Positions 6,895 through 15,930 of a stretch of DNA of 33,135 nt are shown here, piece after piece; the first letter of the stretch is position 1, and each line of letters begins with the position of its first letter. A program made the position numbers and the translations under genes. Where the stretch lies: assembly GCA_024276995.1 (NCBI GenBank), contig JAJRWB010000071.1, positions 1-33,135 on the forward strand. The letters are read 5' to 3'. The stretch is from Candidatus Eiseniibacteriota bacterium (GTDB lineage: Bacteria; Orphanbacterota; Orphanbacteria; Orphanbacterales; Orphanbacteraceae). The notes beneath the pieces are model-generated. The model made no database searches, was not told where the DNA came from, and saw nothing but the letters and a program-made list of their open reading frames with translations.

Positions 6895-6942
6895 GCGTCC
6901 CGTTTCCGCGCGGCGCGGTCCCGGTCGGGCTCGGCCGGCGGA

Positions 6943-7929
6943 TCAGGGGCGGACGCCCCTCCCCTCGATGCCGTTGTAACCGACGTGCACATCCACGTCC
7001 TTCATCTCCGCCTCGTTGAACCAGGCGGTGAGCGACTCGACACTGCCCGGGTAGTCGTATGCCGGGGAGAGCATATCGAAAGTGTCGAGAACGGCCCATT
7101 CCCGGAGCACCGAATCTTCGAGATCGAAAACGCCCCTGTAATCCGCCACGAGGAGCATCCAGTTGATCTTCTTTCCCCCCGGGAGGCGGCTGATGAGCCG
7201 CGAAATCGGCCACATGAAACGGACGTACCGCTCGGTGAGACGGTAGAGCTTTTCCGGGTCCATATTCCGCGTGAACGGCCGGATCCAGTACTTGGTGTAG
7301 AGGAACTGGAGAGGTCCCTTGTGCCGGTAGATGTCCACCGCGAGCCGGCCGCCGTGCTTCAGGTAGCGCGTGAGCGTCAGGAAGGTCCGCCTCGGATCGG
7401 GGGTGTGCTGCAGCACTCCGAAACAGTAGATCTTGTCGGCCGACTCCTCGCGGAAGGGCATCGAGTAGATATCCCCCTGCACGATGAGTACGTTGTCCTT
7501 ATCGCCGTTGGAAGAGTAATTCGCCTCCACGGCATAGCTGAAATCGAGGGAGAGCACCATGGCACCCGTCGACGCGGCGTGTTCGGTGAAGCGGCCCGAA
7601 CCGCCCCCGGCCTCAATAATCACCTCACCCGGCAGCTCGGCGGGCCACTTCGTCTCGTCGAAGAAACGGATCTTCGACACGTCGGCGCCGCTCGTGCCGT
7701 CATATTGGGTGCGTGCGTGTTTCGTCCACTCGAGACCGAAGTTGCTCGCGTAGTTCTCGAGGGGAACGAATCGGGGGATGTGCCGCACGATCGGGAAATC
7801 CTCGGCGCACGGAGCGCAGCGGAGCGTACCCGACTCGATCCTGCCGTCCGCCGAGCGGCGCGGATCGACGAGGTCGAGCGATCCCCGGCAGCGGGGGCAG
7901 ACGAGATAGTGGAGGTGTTCTTCCTTCAT
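6943..7929 (-). CDS. SAM-dependent methyltransferase with N-terminal Trm112-like zinc ribbon
   Basis: A 328-residue cytoplasmic protein. Residues 8-45 are a Trm112-like zinc ribbon (CPRC at 11-14, CAPC at 38-41, followed by DFPIVRHIPRFV). Residues 95-215 are a class I methyltransferase: SAM-binding VIIEAGGGSGRF, acidic strand-2 end VLSLDFS, QGDIYSMPF, and FGVLQHTPDP. The C-terminal part has helices typical of enzymes acting on sugars or lipids (FTRNMDPEKLYRLTERYV). Substrate unknown; such proteins often lie in surface-polysaccharide or natural-product regions. ATG7929 has AGG about 9 nt upstream and begins directly before the zinc ribbon; a longer frame from 8085 has nothing recognisable. Convergent with the kinase operon, divergent from the sulfotransferase. 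Confidence 0.82.
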   Translation of the reverse strand: MKEEHLHYLVCPRCRGSLDLVDPRRSADGRIESGTLRCAPCAEDFPIVRHIPRFVPLENYASNFGLEWTKHARTQYDGTSGADVSKIRFFDETKWPAELPGEVIIEAGGGSGRFTEHAASTGAMVLSLDFSYAVEANYSSNGDKDNVLIVQGDIYSMPFREESADKIYCFGVLQHTPDPRRTFLTLTRYLKHGGRLAVDIYRHKGPLQFLYTKYWIRPFTRNMDPEKLYRLTERYVRFMWPISRLISRLPGGKKINWMLLVADYRGVFDLEDSVLREWAVLDTFDMLSPAYDYPGSVESLTAWFNEAEMKDVDVHVGYNGIEGRGVRP

Positions 7930-7961
7930 CGGGGCGGACCTTTCGTCGATCGATCCGCTCG

Positions 7962-7990
7962 ATTGTAGGGGCCGGCGGCGGCGAACGCAA
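7962..7990 (-). promoter_or_regulatory. Sigma70-type promoter for the methyltransferase
   Basis: On the minus strand TTGCGT (7985-7990), a 17-nt spacer, and TACAAT (7962-7967). The -10 matches the consensus at 5 of 6 positions. The start of transcription near 7955 leaves a leader of about 25 nt before ATG7929. Confidence 0.5.
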
Positions 7991-8129
7991 GTCTCCACGG
8001 CGGATCGGTCGGCCCCTCCGCCCCTCGATGGGAAGGGGCGGGAATCGGTAGGCGTCCGGGGGACTTCCCGGCCGATTTCCCTCAAGGATTCCCTTTTCTC
8101 GCCGATCCTCGGATCAGGAGGTGAGAGCG

Positions 8130-9314
8130 ATGGATCAGCGACAGTTCACGTCCCTGGTTATGAACGACTACGCGGTGGAGCCGCCCGATTTTGCGCATCT
8201 CGCAGAGGAAGTGCGCCGCATCCGCCGGTCGATGCCGCGGGGAAACCACGTCTTTCTCGCGCCCATGCCGAAGAGCGGTTCCACCTTTCTTTCCGTTGCG
8301 GCCCGCGAGGTTACCGGTTACGAATGGTTCCCCATGAACTTCGCCTATTGGCAAACGGAGCATGATTTCTATCTCCCCGCACTCCTGCGCGCCCTGGGCC
8401 GCAACACGGTTACTCAGCAGCATACGAAAGCATCCGACACGAACGTGGAGCTGATGCGGATCTTCGGCATCCGGCCGGTCGTGCTCGCGAGGAATCTCTT
8501 CGATGTGGTGGTGAGCTACAGGGATCACATGCACAAGTATCGTGTCCGTGTCCCGCCGGCGTATGTGAACGAACGGTTCTTCGATCTTTCGCAGAAGAAG
8601 CAGTACGACCTGATAATCGATATGTTCATGCCGTGGTATGTTTCATTTTATGTCTCCTGGTACGATCTCACCCTGGCCGACAACGTCGATCTCCTCTGGA
8701 TGTCGTACGACGATATTCTCGATGATCCGGCGGCGGCGGTGCGCAAAGTCCTCCTCTTCCACAACCTTCCCGCCGAAAAAGAGAAGGTGGTCGGTGCGAT
8801 CGCGGGCCTGGAGAAATGGCGTGTCGGGTTCAACCGGGGTGTCGCCGGGAGGGGCATGGAAGAGTTGACCGAGGAGCAGCGGGGACGGATCGTTCGGCTT
8901 ACGCGAAATTACGACTGGGTCGATTTCACGTCCGTCGGTATCGGGAAGCAGAATGACGAAGCGGCGCGCTTCACGTCATTCCATAGGTACAGGCAGGAGG
9001 GGACGAACCGGCACGCGAAGGGCGATCTCGCCGGAGCGTGCGAAGCGTACCGGCTCGCACTGAAAGAGGCGCCGGGGAATGCGCCGCTCCACGTCAGCCT
9101 GGGAAACGCCCTCGCCGGGAGCGGCGACCTGCGCGGGGCGCGTGATGCGTATTTCAATGCTCTTCGCGCCGACCCGGAGTATGCTCCGGCGTGGTCGGGT
9201 GTTGCGTTGCTCGCGGAGTGCTCCGGCGACGGAGAAACCGCCCGGGAAGCGAGGGCGAGGGCGGGTGCCCTATCCGTTCCCGTGGAAGGTGACGCGACCC
9301 CCGTGGTCCGATAG
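8130..9314 (+). CDS. Sulfotransferase with C-terminal TPR repeats
   Basis: A 394-residue PAPS-dependent sulfotransferase. The 5'-phosphosulfate loop is APMPKSGSTFLS (Lys48, Ser49, Gly50, Ser51, Thr52). The 3'-phosphate site is LARNLFDVVVSYRDHMHKY (Arg plus Ser near residue 128). MSYDDILDDPAAAVRKVL is the C-terminal sulfotransferase motif. From about residue 285 two to three TPR units follow (EAYRLALKEAPGNAPLHV, DAYFNALRADPEYAPAWSG), which probably hold a protein partner or substrate. TPR-sulfotransferase fusions are known in bacteria; acceptor unknown. ATG8130 is chosen because AGGAGGTGA (8116-8124) is an ideal ribosome site for it; the GTG at 8121 lies inside that site. Its TAG stop lies 6 nt from the convergent efflux gene end. 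Confidence 0.82.
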   Translation: MDQRQFTSLVMNDYAVEPPDFAHLAEEVRRIRRSMPRGNHVFLAPMPKSGSTFLSVAAREVTGYEWFPMNFAYWQTEHDFYLPALLRALGRNTVTQQHTKASDTNVELMRIFGIRPVVLARNLFDVVVSYRDHMHKYRVRVPPAYVNERFFDLSQKKQYDLIIDMFMPWYVSFYVSWYDLTLADNVDLLWMSYDDILDDPAAAVRKVLLFHNLPAEKEKVVGAIAGLEKWRVGFNRGVAGRGMEELTEEQRGRIVRLTRNYDWVDFTSVGIGKQNDEAARFTSFHRYRQEGTNRHAKGDLAGACEAYRLALKEAPGNAPLHVSLGNALAGSGDLRGARDAYFNALRADPEYAPAWSGVALLAECSGDGETAREARARAGALSVPVEGDATPVVR

Positions 9315-9320
9315 CCGGGA

Positions 9321-12300
9321 TCAGCGCGCCTCCTCTTTTGCCGTGCACCCAATCTTTCCGCGGCCGGCGGGGGAGAACCTCTGCCACGATCGGCGTACCG
9401 CGACGAGGCCATCTTCGAAGATCGATGCGGTCGTGGGGAGGAGGATCGACGTGAGAAACGTCGATACGAGCAGTCCCCCCATGATCACGAGCGCCATCGA
9501 GTAGTAGTACACCCCCGCGAGGGCGGGCTTTTGCACGACGATCGGAACGAGTCCGACGAGCGTGGTGATGGCGGTCATCACGATCGGCCTGAGCCTCTCC
9601 CGACCGCCTCGGATCATCGCGTCGTACCGATCGATCCCTTTTCTCCGGTACTGGTTGATATGCTCGATCATCACGATACCGTTGTTCACCACCACGCCGA
9701 TGAGGAGAAGGAGGCCGACGGCGGCGGGCTGGTCGAAATCGGTTTTCGTCAGGTAGAGGGTCCATACCGCCCCCGCCAGGGCGAACGGGAGCGCCACCAT
9801 CAGGCCGATCGCCTGGCCGACCGACTCGAACACGGCGGCCATCACGGCGAATACGAGAAGGAGGGCGAGGGCGAGGTTGACGAGGAACTCGCGCGACTGT
9901 TCGCGCCGCCTCTGCTCGGTGTCGCGGAACGTCCAGCTGTAGCCGTAGGGAAACTCCATCTTCTCCAGCGCGGCGCGCACCTTCGGCATGTAGTCACCGA
10001 CGGTACCTTTGCTGTAGCGCGCCCCCACCCAGACGCTCGTCACGCGGTCGTCCCTGCTGATCCGTTCCGGCCCCGGCGCGATATCGAAACCGGCGAGGGC
10101 GGCGAGGGGGATCTTCCCCCCCTCGGCGGTCCAGAGGGGTAGATTCATGAGTTGTGAAATGCTCTCCGTCTCCTTCTCGTCCAACGTGACGCGCATCTCC
10201 CGCTCGCCGTCTCCGGTGCGGAACCGCTGCAGTCTCTTTCCACGGAACGTGAGGGAGATCACCTCCGCCGGCTGGCCGAGGGGGACGCCGTAGCGCGCGG
10301 CGAGTTCCCGGTCGAGGTCGATCGACATTTCCAGGCCGCCCGATTCGCTCCCGCTCCACGCATCGGTGAGCCCCGGTATGGCGGAGATCCGGCTCTTCGC
10401 CTCCGTCGCGAGGCGGGCGAGAACGCCGCTGTCTTCGCCGACGATCTGGAATCCCACCCGCTTCGCCCCGCCGTGGCGCCACATGGGGCCTTGCTTCTGC
10501 ACCTCGAGCTTCACGCCGGCGATCTCCGGGAGGAGGGTGCGCAGCTTCGCCCTCGTTTCGGCCATCGCCTTTTCATTCGCGAACGATTCGTCCATGTAGA
10601 CGCGCGTCAACGTCCAGCGCTCGCTCCAGAAACTGTAGATCGACCGGGCGTGAAGCTCAACCGTGTGCGGCACCAGCGCGCGTTCGACGCGGGAGACGAG
10701 CTTTTCCTTTCTCTCGAGATTCAGCTCCTCGCTGATTTCGTAGCGGATCTGGATGAACGCCTCCTCGCGGCTCGAGTCGAAGTTCTTGTCGATCCTGAGA
10801 TAGGGATAGATGCTCGACGCGATGACCACCACGCCGATGAGCGGCGTGAGCCAGCGATGGCGAAGGTTGAAAGATAGAAGCATCACGTAACGGCGTTCCA
10901 GGGCGGACAGAATCGCGCCGCGCGGTTGCGGACGGGCGTGAATCAGGTGGGCGGTGGCGAGGGGGATGAGCGTTTGGCTGATGAAGAGCGACGCGAGGAG
11001 GGTGAGGCAAACGGTGATGCCGAGTTCCTTCAAGTAGATGTTCATTTCGCTCGGTTTATTGAAGATCACCGGGAGGAAGACGATCACCGATGTGAGCGTA
11101 GCGGCGATCACCGCGGACGACACTTCCCGGGAACCGAGAAGCGTCGCCTTCTTCCGGTCGAGACCCTCTTGCTGGTGGCGGAAGATGTTCTCCATCACCA
11201 CCACGGCGTTATCGACGAGCATTCCGACGCCGACGATCAGGCCGAGCAAGGTGAGCGTGTTCAGACTCCTTCCCTGGGCCCAGATCACGCCGCAGGCGAC
11301 GATGAGGGAGAAGGGGATGCACAGAACGGCGACGAAGGTCATGCTCGCGCGCCGGAGGAACCCGAAGAGCACGAGGCTCGCCAGGAGAGCGCCGAACAGC
11401 CCCGTGAAGGCGAGATCTTTCAGCGTCTTGCGGATCTCCTCCCCCTGGTCGAACCAGATGAGGAAGTTCACCCCCTCGAGTTCGACGTCGTCGTTCATCT
11501 CGGCGACCCGCCTGCGGACGGCGTCGCAGATCGGCACGGCATTGGCGCCCGCCTCCTTGTTCACCGACACGCCGACGGCGAAATCGCCGTCCAGGTGCCG
11601 TCCGTACTCGAGAGGGGGCTCCTCGTACACCACGTCGGCGATGTCGGTGAGACGGAGACCGTCTCCCCTCAGGACGAGATTCCGGATCTCGTCGAGCGAT
11701 TCGTAGCTCCCCGTCACGCGGGCCGTGTAACGCATCGCCGGCTCGGTCACATCGCCCAGCGTCAGGTCGAAGTTCGAGCCTTGCAGCACGCGGATCACGT
11801 CGCGCACGTCGATCGAATGTTCCTCGAGGCGCGCCACGTGCAGGTCGATCCGCACCTCCTTCGGATTCACGCCGTCGAGGCGAACCCGTGCGACGCCGGG
11901 GATCCGTTCGAGCGGCTTGACGATCTTCCTGTCGAGAAGATCGTAACTTTCGCTCAGGTCGAGCTTCGACGAGAGGCGCCCCTCGAGAATCGGCTCGTCG
12001 GCGTCGCGCCCATCCCAGCTTCCCGAAATGAAGATGTCGCGTACGTCGTCGGGGAGTTCACCCCGGACACGGTCGACCTTCTCGCGAATCGCGACGCGGG
12101 CGAGATCCATCTTCTCGCCCCAGTCGAATTCGAGCCTCACCCTCCCGCCGTCGCTGTCGCACATCGCCCACATCTTCTTCAGCCCCTTCACCGAACCGAG
12201 ACTCTCCTCGAGGGGCCGGACGATGAGTCTTTCCACCTGTTCGGGCGTCGAGTTCGGGTAGGGGACGTAGACGAACAGCTGCGGCTTTTCGATATCCGGG

Positions 12301-12410
12301 AGGAAACCGAGGGGAAGGCGGAAGAGGGCGACGAGGCCGAGCACGACGATACTTACGAGGATCATGCCGGCGGTGATCGGTCTGCGGATCGCCAGTTCGG
12401 GAAGGGTCAT
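9321..12410 (-). CDS. RND-family efflux pump subunit (second of two)
   Basis: A 1029-residue inner-membrane RND transporter of the usual full length. The N-terminus is PELAIRRPITAGMILVSIV, and the first porter segment GFLPDIEKPQLFVYVPYPN is typical. The TM4 motif is GVGMLVDNAVVVMENIF, with D-N in place of the D-D of AcrB, as in many non-AcrB family members. The second half repeats the first, ending with GLLLLIGVVVNNGIVMIEHI and MTAITTLVGLVPIV. Substrate unknown: HAE1-like drug or metabolite pump. ATG12410 has AGGAGG 9 nt upstream and overlaps the stop of the preceding RND gene by 4 bp (ATGA). Two adjacent RND genes suggest a heteromeric pump like MdtB/MdtC. Confidence 0.9.
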   Translation of the reverse strand: MTLPELAIRRPITAGMILVSIVVLGLVALFRLPLGFLPDIEKPQLFVYVPYPNSTPEQVERLIVRPLEESLGSVKGLKKMWAMCDSDGGRVRLEFDWGEKMDLARVAIREKVDRVRGELPDDVRDIFISGSWDGRDADEPILEGRLSSKLDLSESYDLLDRKIVKPLERIPGVARVRLDGVNPKEVRIDLHVARLEEHSIDVRDVIRVLQGSNFDLTLGDVTEPAMRYTARVTGSYESLDEIRNLVLRGDGLRLTDIADVVYEEPPLEYGRHLDGDFAVGVSVNKEAGANAVPICDAVRRRVAEMNDDVELEGVNFLIWFDQGEEIRKTLKDLAFTGLFGALLASLVLFGFLRRASMTFVAVLCIPFSLIVACGVIWAQGRSLNTLTLLGLIVGVGMLVDNAVVVMENIFRHQQEGLDRKKATLLGSREVSSAVIAATLTSVIVFLPVIFNKPSEMNIYLKELGITVCLTLLASLFISQTLIPLATAHLIHARPQPRGAILSALERRYVMLLSFNLRHRWLTPLIGVVVIASSIYPYLRIDKNFDSSREEAFIQIRYEISEELNLERKEKLVSRVERALVPHTVELHARSIYSFWSERWTLTRVYMDESFANEKAMAETRAKLRTLLPEIAGVKLEVQKQGPMWRHGGAKRVGFQIVGEDSGVLARLATEAKSRISAIPGLTDAWSGSESGGLEMSIDLDRELAARYGVPLGQPAEVISLTFRGKRLQRFRTGDGEREMRVTLDEKETESISQLMNLPLWTAEGGKIPLAALAGFDIAPGPERISRDDRVTSVWVGARYSKGTVGDYMPKVRAALEKMEFPYGYSWTFRDTEQRRREQSREFLVNLALALLLVFAVMAAVFESVGQAIGLMVALPFALAGAVWTLYLTKTDFDQPAAVGLLLLIGVVVNNGIVMIEHINQYRRKGIDRYDAMIRGGRERLRPIVMTAITTLVGLVPIVVQKPALAGVYYYSMALVIMGGLLVSTFLTSILLPTTASIFEDGLVAVRRSWQRFSPAGRGKIGCTAKEEAR

Positions 12411-15400
12411 GTCGCCGTCCCTCCTGTCGCGTCGCGGTTCGGCCGACCCGGGCCCTCCCCCGGTTCGACGGCGACCCGGGAAGGAACGGCGGCGTAGATT
12501 ACCGGGATCACTACGAGGGTGAGCATCGTGCTGAGCACGAGGCCGAACGAGACGGTGATCGCCAGAGGGGCTCGGAGCTCCGACCCCTCGCCCACCGAAA
12601 GGGCCATCGGGATGAGGGCGAGGACGGTCGTCAAGGTCGTCATCAGGATCGGCCTCAGGCGGATCGAGCACGCCTCGACAATAGCGTCCATCTTCGGCGC
12701 CCCGTCCCGTCGGAGCTGGTTCACTTTGACGATCAACACGATCGCGTTGTTCACCACGATTCCCACGAGCATCACCGTACCGATGAGGACGATGACGGAG
12801 ATCGCGGTTCCCGTGACGAGGAGGCCGAGCACCACGCCGACAAGGGCGAGGGGAACGGAGAAGAGGACGATAAACGGGTGGATGAGCGATTCGAAGGTGG
12901 CGGCCATGACGAGGTAGACGAGGAACACGGCGAGGAGGAGGGCGAAGCGAAGACTCGCGAAGGAGAGTTGCATCTCCTCGTTCTGGCCGCCCGTCTCGAC
13001 GGAAACCCCGACCGGGGGCGGCATCGCCGAGAGGACGTCGCCGATGTCGCCCACCACCGAACCGAGGCTCCTTCCCTGGAGATTCGCGGTGATCACGGCG
13101 GCGCGCTGCTGCTGGATCCTGTGGATCTCGGCGGGGCCTCGGTCGACGAGGATATCCGCCACGGTGACGAGGCGGATCGGTTTTCCTTCGGGTCCGGGAA
13201 TGACGAGATTCCTCACATCCTCTATCGTGGCGCGGTCCGATAGCTGGTTGCGCACGCGGATGTCGATCTGCCGGTCGTCCTCGCGGAACCGCGTCGGTAC
13301 GGCGCCCTGGACCCTGTCGCGCAGCGTCTCGGAAAGGGTTCTCATGTCGAGGCCGAGCGCCGCGAGACGGGCGCGGTCGAACCGGACTCTCAATTCGGGG
13401 TTCCCCTCCTCGAGGGAGGATCGGATGTCGACGAGTCCCGGAACGAACGAGAGCCTTCTTCCCAGCGAGTCGGCGTACGAACGAAGAAGGTCGTGGTTCT
13501 CACCGAAGAGGATCAATTCCACCGGTGTTTTCACGGTGAAGTATGCCGGCCTTCCGATTTTCACCTCGAGGTCGGGAATGTCGGAGAAGCGGCGCCGGAG
13601 CTTCTCGGCGATCGCCGCCTCCCCCTTCTCATCGGCGCGGTTCTTTAGCACGATATTGAGCTGGCCGAAGTGTTCGGCCGTGGTGTTCAGCGACATTCCT
13701 CCCGCCACGAAACGAGATCCGACACTCGTGAAGTAATGCGAAACGCCCTCTTCATCCTCGGCGGCGCTTTCCATCCGACGGAGAACGCGGTCGGTCCCCG
13801 CGAGGGGCGTCCCCTCGGGAAGGTTCGCCTCGAAATAGAATTCTCCCTCGCTGATCGGAGGGATCAGCTCGGTGTCCACGAGGGGAAGTGTTGCGAGAGA
13901 AGCGACGAAGAGGAGGAGCGCCGCGGCGAGCGTGAAAGCACGATGGTTCAGCGCGGCGTGAAGGAAGCGATCGTACGCGGCGGCCACCGCGCCCCGATGC
14001 CCTCCGCCGGACCGGGTTTTCATCCCGCCGCCGGCCCTCCCTTCGCCCGGGCCGCCTCCGGCGGCGCTCAGCATCGGGATCAGCGTGATCGCGACGGCGA
14101 GGGAGGCGAGGAGACTCAGCGTCACGGTGATCGCCATGTCGCCGAAGAGCTGCCCCGCGATCCCCTCGACGAAGACGATGGGGAGAAAGACGGCCACCGT
14201 CGTGAGTGTCGAGGCGAGCACGGCGCCCCCTACCTCGGAGGCGCCTTCCACGGCGGCGCACCGGCCGTCGAGACCTTCCCTGCGTTTCCGAAAGATCGAC
14301 TCGAGCACCACGATCGAGTTGTCGACAAGCATTCCGATACCGAGGGTGAGCCCTCCGAGGGACATGATGTTGAGCGACACATCCATCCGATACATCGCCA
14401 TGAAGGTGGCGAGCACGGAAAGGGGAATCGACACGGCGATGATGATCGTGCTGCGCACGTGACGGAGGAATAGGAAGAGTACCGTCACCGCGAAAAACCC
14501 GCCGATGATCGCCGCCCAGCGCACTTCCTTAAGCGCCCGCTCGATGAAGCGCGACTGGTCGAAGAGGATCGTCACCTTCCACCCTTCCGGGAGGTCCTCG
14601 GGGAGCTCCGCGATCTTCTCGGCGAGCGCCCGGCTCGTGGTGACGATGTTGGCGTCCCCCTCCTTGAAGATGTCGATTTCCACCGTCTCGACGCCGTCGA
14701 CTCGGGTGATCTCCTCGCGATCCTTCGAACCGCGCCGCACGTCGCCCACGTCGCGAAGTCTCACGACGGCCGGTCCGGAGCGGCCGATAATCAAGTCGGC
14801 GATCTCGTCGACCGTGTCGTACTCGTTCACCGTGCGGAGAAGATACCGGCTCTCGTTGTCCTGGAGGGAACCGCCCGGAAGGTTGACATTGGAAACACCA
14901 ACCGCCCGGCGGACCTGGTCGAGGGAAAAGCCGAACACGGCGAGCTTCTCCTGGTCGATATCGATCCGAATCTCCTCCTCGAGCCCTCCCCGGACACGTG
15001 CCGCGGCGACCCCCTTGATCGTTTCGATCTTCTGCTTCAGCTTCAGGTCCGCCACACGCCTCGTCTCGGCGAGATCGCCCGATCCGCTCACCGCGAGACG
15101 CATGATCGGGTCGAGGGACGGATCGAAGCGAAGTACGATCGGGTCGTCCGCCTCGTCGGGAAGCTGCAGGCGGTCGAGTTTTTCGCGCACGTCCATCGAG
15201 AGCATGTCCATGTCGGCGTCCCAGTCGAATTCGAGGGTCACCTCGCTCACGCCGGGCCGTGAGACGGAGTGGATCGTGCGGAGCGAGCGCAGCACACCGA
15301 CCGCCTCCTCCACCGGGCGGCTCACCAGGTTCTCCACCTCGGCGGGCGCCGTGTCGGGGAAGTCGGTCTGGATCGTCAGCGACGGGTAGCTGATGTCGGG

Positions 15401-15514
15401 GAGGAGATCGAGCGAGAGGCGGTGGTAGCCGACGAGGCCGAAGGCGGCGACGGCGAGGGCGAACATGAGCACCGTCACCGGGCGGCGCACGGCGACCTCG
15501 ATGAGGGAACGCAT
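12407..15514 (-). CDS. RND-family efflux pump subunit (first of two)
   Basis: A 1035-residue RND transporter. It starts SLIEVAVRRPVTVLMFALAV, then LSLDLLPDISYPSLTIQTDF (first porter domain). The TM4 motif is GIGMLVDNSIVVLESIFRKR, with D-N again in place of D-D; VLIGTVMLVGIVVNNAIVLI is its C-terminal counterpart. The second periplasmic loop opens with LVDTELIPPISEGEFYFEAN. A long, poorly conserved Gly-rich linker (AAGGGPGEGRAGGGMKT) precedes the second half. Start ATG15512-15514 shares one base with the stop of the adaptor gene (TGATG), so translation is coupled to it; the ribosome site GGAAAG is weak. It makes the inner-membrane part with the next gene; no outer-membrane channel is encoded nearby. 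Confidence 0.9.
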   Translation of the reverse strand: MRSLIEVAVRRPVTVLMFALAVAAFGLVGYHRLSLDLLPDISYPSLTIQTDFPDTAPAEVENLVSRPVEEAVGVLRSLRTIHSVSRPGVSEVTLEFDWDADMDMLSMDVREKLDRLQLPDEADDPIVLRFDPSLDPIMRLAVSGSGDLAETRRVADLKLKQKIETIKGVAAARVRGGLEEEIRIDIDQEKLAVFGFSLDQVRRAVGVSNVNLPGGSLQDNESRYLLRTVNEYDTVDEIADLIIGRSGPAVVRLRDVGDVRRGSKDREEITRVDGVETVEIDIFKEGDANIVTTSRALAEKIAELPEDLPEGWKVTILFDQSRFIERALKEVRWAAIIGGFFAVTVLFLFLRHVRSTIIIAVSIPLSVLATFMAMYRMDVSLNIMSLGGLTLGIGMLVDNSIVVLESIFRKRREGLDGRCAAVEGASEVGGAVLASTLTTVAVFLPIVFVEGIAGQLFGDMAITVTLSLLASLAVAITLIPMLSAAGGGPGEGRAGGGMKTRSGGGHRGAVAAAYDRFLHAALNHRAFTLAAALLLFVASLATLPLVDTELIPPISEGEFYFEANLPEGTPLAGTDRVLRRMESAAEDEEGVSHYFTSVGSRFVAGGMSLNTTAEHFGQLNIVLKNRADEKGEAAIAEKLRRRFSDIPDLEVKIGRPAYFTVKTPVELILFGENHDLLRSYADSLGRRLSFVPGLVDIRSSLEEGNPELRVRFDRARLAALGLDMRTLSETLRDRVQGAVPTRFREDDRQIDIRVRNQLSDRATIEDVRNLVIPGPEGKPIRLVTVADILVDRGPAEIHRIQQQRAAVITANLQGRSLGSVVGDIGDVLSAMPPPVGVSVETGGQNEEMQLSFASLRFALLLAVFLVYLVMAATFESLIHPFIVLFSVPLALVGVVLGLLVTGTAISVIVLIGTVMLVGIVVNNAIVLIVKVNQLRRDGAPKMDAIVEACSIRLRPILMTTLTTVLALIPMALSVGEGSELRAPLAITVSFGLVLSTMLTLVVIPVIYAAVPSRVAVEPGEGPGRPNRDATGGTAT

Positions 15515-15888
15515 CAGGAGTCTTTCCGGCCCGGTCCGGCGTCGTCGAAGGTCATCGTCTCGAGGATCTTGAGCGGTTGGCCTTCGCGCAAAGAGCGCTG
15601 TCCCTGGACGACCACTTCGTCCTCCACACCGAGGCCGCTGATGATCTCGATGTTCGAATCGTCCTGGAAGCCGGTCTCCACGACACGCTGGCTCGCCTCT
15701 CCGTCGACGGCGAGAAAGACGATATGCTCCCCTTTCTCGGAGATCACGGCGTTCTTCGGCACGAGAATCGCGCCCTCATGAAGGTCGGTGACGATGCGCA
15801 CCTCGGCGAAGTCGCCCGGTCGAATCGTTTCCGGGTAGTCGTCGATTTCCACGGTGACCTTGATCGTTCCGGTGGCGGGATCGATCAC
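15514..15888 (-). CDS. RND adaptor (membrane fusion protein), C-terminal part after an in-frame UAG
   Basis: The last 124 residues of the efflux adaptor: IDPATGTIKVTVEID, RPGDFAEVRIV, ILVPKNAVISEKGEHIVFL and GLGVEDEVVVQGQ are the beta-barrel and membrane-proximal domains of HlyD/AcrA-type adaptors. It is in exactly the same frame as the N-terminal part; between them the frame reads VD-stop-NEAALPGRIVLVSP. The only start in the fragment is GTG15888, which has no visible ribosome site, so independent translation is unlikely. Without the UAG at 15931-15933 the two parts form an ordinary adaptor of about 385 residues. Confidence 0.7.
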   Translation of the reverse strand: MIDPATGTIKVTVEIDDYPETIRPGDFAEVRIVTDLHEGAILVPKNAVISEKGEHIVFLAVDGEASQRVVETGFQDDSNIEIISGLGVEDEVVVQGQRSLREGQPLKILETMTFDDAGPGRKDS

Positions 15889-15930
15889 GGGGCTGACGAG
15901 AACAATCCGTCCGGGCAGCGCCGCCTCGTT

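Noticed and set aside
10926-12497. 523-codon ORF on the + strand inside the RND gene
   Set aside because: Antisense shadow of a high-GC gene; the minus strand encodes a clear RND transporter over the same bases.
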